Below are positions 34,776 to 44,532 of a stretch of 64,000 nucleotides of DNA, one piece after another (position 1 is the stretch's first letter; every line of letters begins with the position of its first letter). The position numbers were made by a program, and so were the translations under genes. Under the pieces are notes generated by a model. The model ran no database searches and was not told the origin of the DNA. It was given only the letters and a program-made list of their open reading frames with translations. The stretch comes from Abditibacteriaceae bacterium (GTDB lineage: Bacteria > Armatimonadota > Abditibacteriia > Abditibacteriales > Abditibacteriaceae), in assembly GCA_019239895.1 (NCBI GenBank), contig JAFAZH010000043.1, positions 1 through 64,000 of the forward strand, in the 5' to 3' direction.

Positions 34776-37700
34776 ATGTCTAATAACGTGTGTCGTATTT
34801 TACTCATTGATGATGATGAGGACGATTACCTGCTGGTTCGGGATTTTCTAACCGAGAACAAGGAAAGAGAATTTCATCTCGATTGGGCTAACACTTACAC
34901 TGCTGCTCTCAAGCAGATGGAGCCTTGCCAGCATGACCTTTACCTCATTGATTACTTTTTAGGTGAGCGCGATGGGCTTGATCTCTTACGCGAAGCCCGG
35001 CGCGATGGCTGCAATGGCCCGGCCATTTTGTTAACTGGACAATCGAATCGCTCCCTCGATTTAGAAGCCATGTATGCTGGGGTTTCTGATTACCTGGTGA
35101 AAGGTCAGTTTGACGCGACACTCTTAGAACGCTCCATTCGCTATGCCATTGAGCGCAGGCGCGTTGAAGAGGAACTTCAGGCCAGCCGTGAAGAACTAGA
35201 AGAAGCTCAACGTTTAGCGCATTTAGGCAACTGGTCATGGGATATTGAAGCTAATGTTGTCACCTGGTCGGATGAGATGTACCGCATCTATGGCTTTCAG
35301 CCGCAGGAGTTTCCGGTCTCTTACGACATTTTTTTTGAGCATGTCCACCCCGATGATCGGCCGATGGTGACCAAGATCATTGAGAAAGCGTTGCAGGATC
35401 ACACGGCTTTCGATTACCATCATCGTTTGCTGCGTCCTGATGGTTCGGTGCGCGTATTACATGGGCGCGGCGATGTGGTTACCGACGAAGCGGGCAAACC
35501 CGTCAAAATGTATGGCACCGGGCAGGATGTCAGCGAACGCCAGCAGACCGAGGAAATTCTGCAACGCACCAAAGATCAGCTTTACGCGGTGCTGGACGCG
35601 GTGCCTGGCGCTGTATCGTGGATCAATGCCGACCTCAAATATTGCGGCCTGAATCAATTCTTGGCGCGACTTTACAACATGCGCCCCGAATCATTCATTG
35701 GTCGTCCTATCGGATTCTTGAATCAAGATTCTGAATTCGTGCGCTATGTCGAAGGTTTTTTTGTAAGCCCCGATAAAGCGACTTCCCGCGAAATTCACAT
35801 GAAAGTAGAGGGTTCTGACCGTCTCTACTTGCTCGTTGCGCAAAAATACCATGAAGGTAATGCAGCGGTCTTTGTAGGGCTGGATATTACAGAGCGCAAA
35901 CGGGCCGAGGAAGCCCTGCGGCTTAACGAAGAAAAGTTTCGATCCCTCATTGAAAATGGTCTCGACATCATTACTGTTATTGATGCTGATGGGGTGCTAC
36001 ATTATGGCAGCCCTTCCATTGAGCGCGTCTTAGGCTATGCCGTAGAAGACATCGCGGGCCAAAATGTATTTGATTATATTCACCCCGACGATGCGCCTCA
36101 AATCCTCAGCATTTTCTCCATCATCGCGCAGAATCCCAATGCGCCTTTAGAGGCTGAGTTCCGCTTTCGGCATAAAGACGGCGCATGGCGCACCCTTGAA
36201 GCGATTGGTAAGGCTTCTCTGGATGATGTGACGGAGGGTTTTGTCATCAATGCCCGCGATATTACAGAGCGTAAGCGGGCCGAAGCCGCCCTGCAAAAAG
36301 CGCATGATGAATTAGAAGCTCGCGTCTTGGAGCGCACTTCAGAATTAGCCATTACCAATGCGGCGCTCCAGGAAGAAATTGCTGAACGCAAGCAGGCTGA
36401 ACAGGAAGTGCGGCAGAGCGAGCAACTTTATCGCACCCTTATTAAGAACATACCCGCGAGCCTTGTCCTCCTTTTTGACCATGACCTGCGCTATACCATT
36501 GCCGATGGCGCGGTGCTGCCAGCCATTGGAGTCTCGCCTCAAGATTTGGAAGGTAAAACCATCTGGGAGGCGCTGTCGCCTCGCAATGTTGCTTTTGTCG
36601 AGCCGCACTATCGCGCTGCCCTGGCCGGGGAATCCCACACCTTTGAGGTGCCTGCCCAAGACCGGATGTATCTGGTGCATACCCTGCCAGTTAAGAATGA
36701 GCGCGGAGAAATCACCGCTGGCATGTCGCTGGCGCAAAATATCACCGAGCGACATCTCACGGAGCAACGCCAGGCAATGCGCCAGACCGTTACTGAATTA
36801 TTGTCCCAGGATGTGGCCTTTGAATTGTCCATCACCGACATTTTACAAGTCATTACAGAGGGCATGGGTTGGGATTATGGCGCGTTCTGGTTAGTAGACA
36901 GCGCAGCGCAAAAACTGAATTGCTTCAAGTCATGGCATGGCTCAGATGCAAATCTGAATAGCTTAGACGAGATTAATCAGAGTATGTCCTTTGCTCTTGA
37001 CGAGGGCTATTTAGGCCAGGTTTGGGCCGGGGGTAGACCGCTTTGGATAGCGGACTTGCAACAAGAAGATAACTTTCTGCGTAAGGCTCTCGTGGAGCAA
37101 GGTGTGCTGCGTTCGAGTCTGGCCTTCCCCATTCGTTTTGGCGGAGAAATTTTGGGCGTCATGGAGTTCTTTAGCCGCCAGGCGCAGCAATACCATCCGG
37201 GGATGCTCAACACTTTGGAAGGCTTGGGCAGTCAAATTGGTCAGTTCATGGAGCGCAAGCACGCTCAGGAAGCACTGCGTGAAAGTGAGGCGCGTAAGAG
37301 CGCCATCCTTGAATCTTCGTTAGATGCTATTTTAACGATGGATCATGAGGGTAAGGTTATCGAATGGAATCCGGCAGCCGAAAGCATGTTTGGCTATAGC
37401 CGGGCCAAGGCCATCGGCTGTGCAATGGTAGAACTTATCTTTGCCCCCAGCGACGAAAATATTCATCTGGATGCGCTTAAACGTTACTTGGCTACGGGAG
37501 AAGGCCCCTTTACTGACCAGCACTACGAATTTGTGGCAGTGCATGTGGATGGCTCAAAGTTTCCCGTCGAGCTTGGCATTTCCCGCATTCATTTGGATGA
37601 TAAGCCTATGTTCACGGCTTACATCCGTGACATTACGCGACGGCAGCTTGATGAGAGAGCGTTGCAACAGGCTAAAGAAGAAGCTGAGCACGCTCTGATT

Positions 37701-38834
37701 GAAGCCGAACGAGCCAACCGTGCCAAGAGTGAATTTCTGTCACGCATGAGTCACGAGCTGCGCACGCCCATGAACAGCATCCTGGGCTTTGGCCAGTTGC
37801 TTAAAATGGAGCAGCTTGCTCCCAAGCAAAACCAGAAAGTTGATTATATTCTTAAAGCCGGGCAGCATCTCTTAGAGCTGATTAACGAGGTGCTGGATAT
37901 TGCGCGGGTCGAATCGGGACGTATTAGCCTGTCAGTTGAGCCAGTGCGCATCTGTGATCTCATCCACGACACGGTAAGCCTGCTTGAGCCTTTAGCGGGT
38001 CGTCGCCAGATCAGCTTAGATACGCAGCAGGGCATGTCCTGTAACCGCAGTGTTCTGGTGGATCGCCAGCGCTGCCATCAGGTATTACTGAATCTACTGT
38101 CCAATGCCATCAAATATAATCGAGAGGGCGGTCAGGTTATGGTCGCCTGCGAGGAAGATAATAACCATCACCTCAAGGTGACAGTTAGTGATACTGGCGA
38201 GGGCATACACGCTGAAGACCTGGAACGTGTGTTCCAACCTTTCGAGCGGTTAGCGGCTGAAGCGACGAATATTGAAGGCAGTGGCTTAGGCTTAGCTTTA
38301 AGCAAGAACTTTGTGGAGGCGATGAAGGGCACCATAGGAGTTGAGAGCGTAGTCGGGCAGGGCAGCACGTTCTGGGTGGCCCTGCCCTTGGCTCAGGATC
38401 AAATGGTGCATCACGAGCAGAGCGGGGGGCGTGACCTTGCTATTGCCGCCGCTGATGCCAGTGCTGGCAATGTTGGCACGGTGCTTTATATTGAAGATAA
38501 TCTGGCCAACTTGCTCGTTGTCGAAAGCATCCTATCTTATCAACCGGGCATACGTTTAATAACCGCTATGCAGGGGGGATTAGGACTTGAACTTGCACGC
38601 GAACACCATCCAACACTTATCCTTCTCGACTTACATTTGCCAGACACAACAGGCGATGAAGTATTGCGCCGGTTAAAGGCTGAAGCAGGATTGCGTGATA
38701 TTCCAGTTGTGGTACTGAGTGCTGATGCCACCCCTGGACAAATTGAAGATTTAAAGGCGGCCGGAGCGCGACACTATTTAACCAAGCCACTGGATGTGCA
38801 ACGATTCCTCGAAGTCATTAACGAAACTCTTTAA
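34776..38834 (+). CDS. Hybrid histidine kinase: REC-PAS(x4)-GAF-PAS-HisKA-HATPase-REC
   Basis: About 1352 residues, no membrane helix, so a cytosolic sensor. In order: receiver (1-125; DDDEDD, LIDYFLGERDG, VKG in place of the usual KP), four PAS domains (about 146-255, 265-385, 385-505, 545-660; each closing with a DITERK-type end), a GAF domain (about 670-825), another PAS (about 835-955), HisKA with SHELRTPMNS (about 992), HATPase_c (DTGEGIHAED, GSGLGLALSK) and a C-terminal receiver (1235-1352; LLDLHLPDTTG, TKPLD). Input is likely redox, light or small ligands through PAS/GAF, but no cofactor residue is diagnostic. ATG at 34776 has GAGGAAGG upstream; a GTG at 34743 is less likely. The HD-GYP regulator follows 28 bases later and is the natural output. 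Confidence 0.9.
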   Translation: MSNNVCRILLIDDDEDDYLLVRDFLTENKEREFHLDWANTYTAALKQMEPCQHDLYLIDYFLGERDGLDLLREARRDGCNGPAILLTGQSNRSLDLEAMYAGVSDYLVKGQFDATLLERSIRYAIERRRVEEELQASREELEEAQRLAHLGNWSWDIEANVVTWSDEMYRIYGFQPQEFPVSYDIFFEHVHPDDRPMVTKIIEKALQDHTAFDYHHRLLRPDGSVRVLHGRGDVVTDEAGKPVKMYGTGQDVSERQQTEEILQRTKDQLYAVLDAVPGAVSWINADLKYCGLNQFLARLYNMRPESFIGRPIGFLNQDSEFVRYVEGFFVSPDKATSREIHMKVEGSDRLYLLVAQKYHEGNAAVFVGLDITERKRAEEALRLNEEKFRSLIENGLDIITVIDADGVLHYGSPSIERVLGYAVEDIAGQNVFDYIHPDDAPQILSIFSIIAQNPNAPLEAEFRFRHKDGAWRTLEAIGKASLDDVTEGFVINARDITERKRAEAALQKAHDELEARVLERTSELAITNAALQEEIAERKQAEQEVRQSEQLYRTLIKNIPASLVLLFDHDLRYTIADGAVLPAIGVSPQDLEGKTIWEALSPRNVAFVEPHYRAALAGESHTFEVPAQDRMYLVHTLPVKNERGEITAGMSLAQNITERHLTEQRQAMRQTVTELLSQDVAFELSITDILQVITEGMGWDYGAFWLVDSAAQKLNCFKSWHGSDANLNSLDEINQSMSFALDEGYLGQVWAGGRPLWIADLQQEDNFLRKALVEQGVLRSSLAFPIRFGGEILGVMEFFSRQAQQYHPGMLNTLEGLGSQIGQFMERKHAQEALRESEARKSAILESSLDAILTMDHEGKVIEWNPAAESMFGYSRAKAIGCAMVELIFAPSDENIHLDALKRYLATGEGPFTDQHYEFVAVHVDGSKFPVELGISRIHLDDKPMFTAYIRDITRRQLDERALQQAKEEAEHALIEAERANRAKSEFLSRMSHELRTPMNSILGFGQLLKMEQLAPKQNQKVDYILKAGQHLLELINEVLDIARVESGRISLSVEPVRICDLIHDTVSLLEPLAGRRQISLDTQQGMSCNRSVLVDRQRCHQVLLNLLSNAIKYNREGGQVMVACEEDNNHHLKVTVSDTGEGIHAEDLERVFQPFERLAAEATNIEGSGLGLALSKNFVEAMKGTIGVESVVGQGSTFWVALPLAQDQMVHHEQSGGRDLAIAAADASAGNVGTVLYIEDNLANLLVVESILSYQPGIRLITAMQGGLGLELAREHHPTLILLDLHLPDTTGDEVLRRLKAEAGLRDIPVVVLSADATPGQIEDLKAAGARHYLTKPLDVQRFLEVINETL

Positions 38835-38862
38835 GGGCACTACTGAAAGGGCACCACCGATT

Positions 38863-39939
38863 ATGCTGCGCAAATTAGAAGACGCGCTCATACTGATTGT
38901 AGACGACCAAGAGCCTAACGTCCTCCTGTTGGAAGGCTTTTTGGAGGGGGCGAACTATACCAACATCAAAGCCACAACTGACCCACGCGAGGTCATTCCT
39001 CTGTATCAAGCACTGCAACCTGACTTGATTCTCCTCGATTTGCACATGTCTCCACTGGATGGTTTTGATGTGATGGAGCAACTTCAGGAGCAAGTTCCCT
39101 TCGGAACTTATTTGCCGATTCTGGTGCTAACCGCAGATATTACACTCGAAGCCAAGAAGCGCGCATTATCCAGCGGAGCCAGAGATTTCCTGACCAAACC
39201 CTTCGATCATGCTGAAGTGTTGCTGCGTATTCACAACTTGCTTGAAACTCGCTTCCTGCACCTTGCGATGCAAAGCCAAAACGACATACTGGAAGAGAAA
39301 GTGCATGAGCGCACTCTAGAGTTGAGGCAAGCCCACGCCACCGTGCTGCAACGCAATGAAGAGTTAAAGCAGGCCGAGCTTGAAACCTTGGAGCGATTAG
39401 CGATTGCGGTTGAATATCGGGACGATATTACCGGGCGTCACACCCAACGGGTGGGGCAAACAGCAGGTCTATTAGCAATGGCACTTGGGCTACCACCAGA
39501 GCAAGTCGGCCTCATTCAACGTGCCGCGCCGCTGCACGATATTGGAAAGATCGGTATCCCGGACGCGGTATTACTTAAAGCAGGCAAGCTGCAACCTGAA
39601 GAATTTGAGATTATTAAGACGCACACTACTATTGGCGCAAAGATTTTATCGGGTAGCCGCTCAACTTTGCTTCAGTTAGCTGAAGAGATTGCTCTGAGTC
39701 ATCACGAACGATGGGAAGGCAGTGGCTACCCACGCGGATTGTCAGGCGAGGCAATTCCTTTATCGGGGCGGATTGTGACTGTAGCGGATGTCTTTGATGC
39801 CCTGACCCATGAGCGCCCCTACAAAAAGGCATGGTCTATTGAAGACGCTGTCGCTGAAATCGAGCGGCAGAGTGGCCAGCAATTTGATCCGCATGTTGTG
39901 AACGTTTTCAAAACTCTGCCCTCCCATGCCTTAGCTTAA
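38863..39939 (+). CDS. HD-GYP response regulator (putative c-di-GMP phosphodiesterase)
   Basis: 358 residues from the ATG at 38863. An upstream in-frame ATG at 38794 would overlap the kinase gene by 41 bases and add residues with no domain. Receiver at about 6-125 (IVDDQEPN, LLDLHMSPLDG, TKPFD), a coiled-coil linker (about 130-165), then HD-GYP (about 168-358) with HTQRVGQTAG, HDIGKIGIPD, HHERWEGSGYPRG and VADVFDALT. All metal residues and the GYP loop are present, so hydrolysis of cyclic di-GMP is likely. It should be phosphorylated by the kinase upstream. Its 3' end overlaps the convergent gene at 39931 by nine bases. Confidence 0.9.
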   Translation: MLRKLEDALILIVDDQEPNVLLLEGFLEGANYTNIKATTDPREVIPLYQALQPDLILLDLHMSPLDGFDVMEQLQEQVPFGTYLPILVLTADITLEAKKRALSSGARDFLTKPFDHAEVLLRIHNLLETRFLHLAMQSQNDILEEKVHERTLELRQAHATVLQRNEELKQAELETLERLAIAVEYRDDITGRHTQRVGQTAGLLAMALGLPPEQVGLIQRAAPLHDIGKIGIPDAVLLKAGKLQPEEFEIIKTHTTIGAKILSGSRSTLLQLAEEIALSHHERWEGSGYPRGLSGEAIPLSGRIVTVADVFDALTHERPYKKAWSIEDAVAEIERQSGQQFDPHVVNVFKTLPSHALA

Positions 39940-40983
39940 GATTTCAGCTTTCATTCTTTGCCATAGATTGGATTTTAAACCGACGCTCAATAGCGCCCCC
40001 GGTAAGCTCGCCAACCACACGGTTGCCTGCCACAACAGCGACCACGCTACGATTGTCCCGGTAGCGGCATGGGTTCCACTCAGCAGAGCGACAGCGGCGG
40101 CTTCACGCACGCCGAGTCCACCAATTCCCAGTGGCAAGAGAGAGGCAATAGAGAGCAGCGGGACTAACCAGAAGAATACGAGGGCTGGCAACTGCAACCC
40201 TGCGGCGTGGGCGAGACCGATATTCAGTACCACAAAAAGTGACTGAAACAAAAACGACAAAGCTAAGGCTATAGCTAAAGTGCCTTGATGCTCTGGGTGA
40301 GCATAGTAATCTAAGGCGCGATGCAGGCTGGCCCACTTGCGCACCATTGTATTATGGGGTGCAGTAGATTCCAGGCGATAAGCAACTTGCTGCAGGATGA
40401 ACAGTGTTGCACCGAAAAGCAGCAGCACGACAGTCATCGTGGTGATAAGGTGAGCCGCAGACGCGCCTGTATTAGAGACATTGCTGCCATAGCCACTATG
40501 TCTGAGGGCTAATCCCACTGCGCCAATGGTTAGAAGCGCAATAAAGCCAGTCAACCGTTCAACGAGAACGGACGAGGCGGCTACGGCTTTGCTGCCAGCC
40601 AGCGGAGCGGCCAGGTAGATACGAATTGCATCGCCGCCAATGTTAGTGGGCATCCACAAGTTCGAGAACATGCCAATCAGGTAGAGGCGGCAGCAATCCA
40701 GCAGCGAGGCGCGTGCCCCCTGTGCCCGCAACAACAATTGCCACTTGAAGGCGCTAAGGGTTTGCAACAGCCAGTAACAGACGACGGCCCCTGTAATGAT
40801 GAGCCATGAGATAGAGTGCAGTACCTGGCGCACTGCTGCGCCTTTGCTTTGCGAGGCCAGGAAGCAGATGATGGCAATTCCAATTAGGAGCCGTAGCAGC
40901 CACTGCCAACGCGCACGCAGTGCAGGCCCCGATGATTTTGGGATGGGCGTCAGCCCTTCCTCTGGTGCGGAATTCAGAGGCAT
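39931..40983 (-). CDS. Lysylphosphatidylglycerol synthase-type membrane protein (UPF0104)
   Basis: A 350-residue membrane protein with about eight hydrophobic helices. It matches the transmembrane flippase-like half of MprF/UPF0104: LFLIGMFSNLWMPTNIGGDAIR-like loop, SVLVERLTGFIALL, and PLGIGGLGVREAAAV near the C-terminus are typical. The aminoacyl-transferase half of MprF is absent, so it is not a complete lysyl-PG synthase; such stand-alone proteins are thought to move or build lipids or glycolipids. It lies next to the ArnT-like glycosyltransferase on the same strand (49 bases between), suggesting joint envelope modification. It converges with, and slightly overlaps, the HD-GYP gene. Confidence 0.8.
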   Translation of the reverse strand: MPLNSAPEEGLTPIPKSSGPALRARWQWLLRLLIGIAIICFLASQSKGAAVRQVLHSISWLIITGAVVCYWLLQTLSAFKWQLLLRAQGARASLLDCCRLYLIGMFSNLWMPTNIGGDAIRIYLAAPLAGSKAVAASSVLVERLTGFIALLTIGAVGLALRHSGYGSNVSNTGASAAHLITTMTVVLLLFGATLFILQQVAYRLESTAPHNTMVRKWASLHRALDYYAHPEHQGTLAIALALSFLFQSLFVVLNIGLAHAAGLQLPALVFFWLVPLLSIASLLPLGIGGLGVREAAAVALLSGTHAATGTIVAWSLLWQATVWLASLPGALLSVGLKSNLWQRMKAEILS

Positions 40984-41032
40984 AAAAGATGCCCTAAGAT
41001 TAGCCTTCTCTTAGCATGAGAATTGTTACAAC

Positions 41033-42847
41033 TCATAAATCTCGATTGCGTGGCGCGACAAAATTATAATGTAAACCTGGCGGAGCCGGGTAATTCGAGA
41101 TAATGAGAAAATCATTGCATGAAGCCACAGTATAATGGGGAGATTGCAGTGTGCGCCCCAGGTCGTTCTTGCGCGCCAAGAGAATGTAAACGCGGTGTGG
41201 GTTCTCAAGTAACTGGGGCAGGCTTTTGGCGTCAGCCGGTAGAAAGACCAGGGAGTGAACCATTGCCGCTTCATCCAGGCCAGAATTTTGAGTGTACTCA
41301 ATGGAAATAACTGGCTGACGCAGGTAAAATACCGAGGCTGGTTGAAAGCCCTGATACACAATAAATTGATCGCCAGTCTTGAGGTGGGGTTGCAAAGCTT
41401 TTACCAGGCCAGAAGCATCTTCGTAAATGGCGATACGCCCGGCCAGGTTGAGCAGAATCACCAGCAAGAATGCGGCTGTGGCGAATTGAGCTAACATCAG
41501 ACGCCAGGTGTTACGAGTGCGCCAACACCAGACCAGGAACAGGGTGCCAATCGCTAACACGATGCAGATATCAGCTATATAAGGCAGCGCCTCTGTAATT
41601 GGCACAATGGCATTGCCGGGCAACTTCTTCAGATGTCCAAAGAGAGTTAGTTGCTCGTTTAAAAAAGCTATGGGCAGCCCAATCATTAAAAGCAAATAAA
41701 GGAGTGCAGTGGCTGCCAGTGCCATACGGTGCGGAAAAGTTTGGTGTGCCTGGTTCTCTCTTAAGGCATCACCCCCCATTAGCGCATCTCCTGCCAGCAG
41801 GACAACGGCGGGAAAAGCGGGCAGAATATAGGAAACAAGTTTCACTTTAGATAATGAAAAGAAGAGAATGAGGAGTGCCGACCATAGCCACAAAAACAGT
41901 CTTGCCCGTTGCTGTGCAGAGATGCTCGCTTGGTCGCGCAATCGCGCTACAGCAGAACCTAAAAAGGCTGTCCACGGAAAGAGGCCCGCCAGCAAGATAG
42001 GCACATAATAAAAAACAGGTTTCGATCTATGAAACTCTTTGGCCCCGGAGAATCGCGCCAGGTTCTCCTGCAAGAGAAAAGTGCTTAAAAAATTGGGAAC
42101 ACGCAACGACACCGCCCAATACCAGGGTAACGCTAAAAGCAGAGCCAAGGCAATGGCTACTCCCACGCCGTACCATTGCACAGCATTCCAACGTTTTGCC
42201 CAACATGCATAAACAAAGGTAATGGCCAAGGGCAGAACGATACCCACTGGCCCCTTGGATAGCAACGCGAGGCCCATGCCAATGCCAGTGAGAACATAAC
42301 TGCTGAGCCAAGGGGCTTTGTCGTTTTCCTTAGAGGTGCCTTCAAACACAAACCAAAGCCCACAAAAAGTCAGAGTGATAGCGCAGCAAAGCAACATATC
42401 TGTATTAAAGCTGTGGGCCATGATAAATGGGAAAACTGATGTGCTCCAGACCAGGGCACTTGCGATTCCAGCACGCTCAGAAAACATGGCGTGCCCCAAC
42501 TGCCAAACGGTCAGCATAACCACAATAGCAGCTAATGCCGAAACCAGCCGAGTAGAAGCTTCGGATACACCCAAGATGCGGTAGAAAATAGCGCCCAGCC
42601 AATAAACCAGTGGTGGTTTGTTGATGCGAGGGATGGTGTTGAGGTGGGGCACGATCCAATCGGGGGCTGCCCCATTAAAAGGCTGCGCCATTTCTAAGGC
42701 AGCCGAGGCATAACGCCCTTCATCGGGATTCCAGAGAGGTGCGTAATCTAAGCCATATAGCAGCAGCAAAGCTGCCAGCAGCAGAAACCAGCGTGGTGAC
42801 AATGGGCGTTTGCCAGATGCAGGGTGGGGGAGTGTGGCACTACACAA
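41033..42847 (-). CDS. ArnT/PMT-like glycosyltransferase (GT39/GT83 type)
   Basis: A 604-residue membrane protein with about 12 hydrophobic helices and a polar C-terminal part (about 480-604). The first periplasmic loop has WNPDEGRYASAALEM (Asp-Glu catalytic pair), then NKPPLVYWLGAIFYRILG, the hallmark of ArnT and related undecaprenyl-phosphate-sugar transferases. FPWTAFLGSAV and SKVKLVSYILPAFPAVVLL also fit. It probably transfers a sugar from a lipid carrier to an envelope acceptor; lipid A, wall glycan and protein are all possible. Its ATG lies three bases after the stop of the FAH-family gene, so it is in one transcript with it, an unexpected partner. Confidence 0.82.
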   Translation of the reverse strand: MCSATLPHPASGKRPLSPRWFLLLAALLLLYGLDYAPLWNPDEGRYASAALEMAQPFNGAAPDWIVPHLNTIPRINKPPLVYWLGAIFYRILGVSEASTRLVSALAAIVVMLTVWQLGHAMFSERAGIASALVWSTSVFPFIMAHSFNTDMLLCCAITLTFCGLWFVFEGTSKENDKAPWLSSYVLTGIGMGLALLSKGPVGIVLPLAITFVYACWAKRWNAVQWYGVGVAIALALLLALPWYWAVSLRVPNFLSTFLLQENLARFSGAKEFHRSKPVFYYVPILLAGLFPWTAFLGSAVARLRDQASISAQQRARLFLWLWSALLILFFSLSKVKLVSYILPAFPAVVLLAGDALMGGDALRENQAHQTFPHRMALAATALLYLLLMIGLPIAFLNEQLTLFGHLKKLPGNAIVPITEALPYIADICIVLAIGTLFLVWCWRTRNTWRLMLAQFATAAFLLVILLNLAGRIAIYEDASGLVKALQPHLKTGDQFIVYQGFQPASVFYLRQPVISIEYTQNSGLDEAAMVHSLVFLPADAKSLPQLLENPHRVYILLARKNDLGRTLQSPHYTVASCNDFLIISNYPAPPGLHYNFVAPRNRDL

Positions 42848-42850
42848 AAT

Positions 42851-43612
42851 TCAGGAGCGACCTCGCACGGGCGTGATCAGTGGCTGCATGGAACCGATGC
42901 GGGTTTCAATGGTATCCCCGGCTTTAACTGGGCCAACGCCAAAAGGGGTGCCTGTCATAATGCAATCACCAGGTTCGAGCGTGATGGACTCACTCAGAAA
43001 TGCAATCAACTGGGCCGGAGAAAAGACCAACTGCTTGGTGCTACTCTGCTGGCGCACTTCACCATTCAAGCGCGTTTCGACTGGCAAATCAGCCGGGTCA
43101 ATATCGGTATAGATAAAGGGGCCAAGAGGAGCATAAGTGTCAAATGATTTAGCGCGTGCCCATTGTGATTCCGAATTCTGAATGTCGCGGTCGCTGATGT
43201 CTTGGCCGATGGTGTAGCCAAAGATATAACTCGTTGCGTTTGCTTCGCTGGCACCTTTGCATCGCTTGCCGATGACGATGGTGAGTTCTCCTTCATAATC
43301 CGTGCGATGTTCGGGATAGGCCACTTCGACCGCTTCGCCTTGCGCAATAATTGCGCTGGGAGCCTTGAACCACATGAGCGGCACTTCCGGCACGGGTTTG
43401 CCCGATTCCTTGGCGTGGTCAACATAATTGAGGCCGATGGCAAACAATTTCGAGGGTGCTACGGGTGATAAAATCTTCAGGTCAGCCACCGGTGCCGACT
43501 GACCTGTGCGTTGTGGGGATTCAAACAAATTACCAATGAAATGCGCTGTATCGCCTTCTATTTCGGCATATTGTGACAAGTTGTTAATCAAAAATCGTCC
43601 GTAAACAGGCAT
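42851..43612 (-). CDS. Fumarylacetoacetate hydrolase (FAH) family protein
   Basis: 253 residues from ATG at 43612, with AAAGGAG five bases upstream. The C-terminal FAH fold is clear: KLFAIGLNYVDHAKESG, then DYEGELTIVIG (metal Glu), SDRDIQ, FDTYAPLGPF, and LEPGDCIMTGTPFGVGP. Family members hydrolyse or decarboxylate C-C bonds of beta-keto and ring-fission products in aromatic degradation, needing Mg or Mn. It is divergent from the TetR-type gene at 43761 and shares its control region. The FAD monooxygenase beyond TetR would supply hydroxylated aromatics, so a small degradation set is a fair inference. Oxaloacetate decarboxylase activity is an alternative. Confidence 0.85.
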   Translation of the reverse strand: MPVYGRFLINNLSQYAEIEGDTAHFIGNLFESPQRTGQSAPVADLKILSPVAPSKLFAIGLNYVDHAKESGKPVPEVPLMWFKAPSAIIAQGEAVEVAYPEHRTDYEGELTIVIGKRCKGASEANATSYIFGYTIGQDISDRDIQNSESQWARAKSFDTYAPLGPFIYTDIDPADLPVETRLNGEVRQQSSTKQLVFSPAQLIAFLSESITLEPGDCIMTGTPFGVGPVKAGDTIETRIGSMQPLITPVRGRS

Positions 43613-43669
43613 CACAACTCCTTTATTGCTGCTGCATCATTTTATCATATTTCTTATTTTGGCATAGCA

Positions 43670-43698
43670 TTGACAGCATAGGATCAATCTATTATATT
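43670..43698 (+). promoter_or_regulatory. Promoter of the TetR-type gene
   Basis: TTGACA (43670-43675) and TATATT (43693-43698) with an exact 17-base spacer. The putative operator at 43714-43727 falls on or just after the expected start point, a classic layout for autorepression. Confidence 0.7.
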
Positions 43699-43713
43699 AC
43701 TGTTAAATAGTTG

Positions 43714-43727
43714 ATTGATTAGTCAAT
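43714..43727. promoter_or_regulatory. Putative TetR operator
   Basis: ATTGA-TTAG-TCAAT, a short inverted repeat with a four-base centre, set in the A/T-rich word GATTGATTAGTCAATTAA. It lies between the promoter and the TetR gene. Similar A/T-rich palindromes are used by many TetR/AcrR proteins. Recognition by this regulator is inference. Confidence 0.55.
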
Positions 43728-43760
43728 TAAGTAAATTAACGCTTTAACTTAGGAGGCGAT

Positions 43761-44384
43761 ATGCCGCTGCGCAAAGAGGAGGACTACGAGGCCAAACGCC
43801 AACAGATTATTGATGGCGCACTGGAGGTCTTCGCTTCTCTGGGCTACGAAAAGGCCAGCAATAAAGCGATTGCCCAGGCTGCGGGTATCGGCTCACCGGG
43901 TTTGATTTATCACTACTTTCAGGACAAAGAACACCTGTATCGTGAGGTATTGGAGCAACGCCTGACCGTGCTGCAATTGCTGGCTCATCCCCAGGAACTG
44001 GAAGGGCTACCACCCAATGAGGCTTTGAGCCGCCTTGGGCGTGCTTTTCTGCAAATGCTGGATGCACCTCAGTCGCGCTCGCTGCTGCGCTTAATGTTTA
44101 GCGACGCGGCCCGTGATCCCCTGGTCGCTGGACTCTTCTGGCAGACTGGGCCGGTGCGGGGTTTGGGATTTCTGGAACAATACCTCGCCAATACTATGCA
44201 AGCTGGGCAGTTGCGCCAAGTCAATCCCACTTTTGCGGCGATGCAGTTTATGGGGCCATTAGTGATGTATCTGCTGGCACGCACTGTTTTTGAGACATCG
44301 TCACTGGCGACTATTGACCGGGAGGCCATGCTGGAGCAGCACATCATGCTTTTCCTGGAGGCCATGCGCCCCACTGCTCCCTGA
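43761..44384 (+). CDS. TetR/AcrR-family transcriptional regulator
   Basis: A 207-residue protein. Residues 11-57 are the TetR helix-turn-helix: RQQIIDGALEVFASLGYEKAS, then AIAQAAGIGSPGLIYHYFQDKE, with the invariant YHYF end. The C-terminal ligand domain (about 65-205) is all helical with no known signature. It probably represses its own gene and perhaps the divergent FAH and downstream FAD monooxygenase genes, being released by an aromatic or hydrophobic ligand. AGGAGG lies close to the ATG, giving strong translation. Confidence 0.9.
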   Translation: MPLRKEEDYEAKRQQIIDGALEVFASLGYEKASNKAIAQAAGIGSPGLIYHYFQDKEHLYREVLEQRLTVLQLLAHPQELEGLPPNEALSRLGRAFLQMLDAPQSRSLLRLMFSDAARDPLVAGLFWQTGPVRGLGFLEQYLANTMQAGQLRQVNPTFAAMQFMGPLVMYLLARTVFETSSLATIDREAMLEQHIMLFLEAMRPTAP

Positions 44385-44532
44385 ATTTCTAACGACAGCA
44401 CGGTCCCTAAGGCGTAGCCAGTTTAGAGCCACCAGTCATAGTTCGATGCAGGAAATATGAATCTCAAGATGGCGTTCCTGTCTGGCGAGTTTATCAGGAA
44501 ATCGGAGCTAAAAATGAAGAAGGAGAATTAAC

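Noticed and set aside
39931..40983. Complete MprF lysyl-phosphatidylglycerol synthase
   Set aside because: Only the membrane half is present; the aminoacyl-transferase domain is missing.
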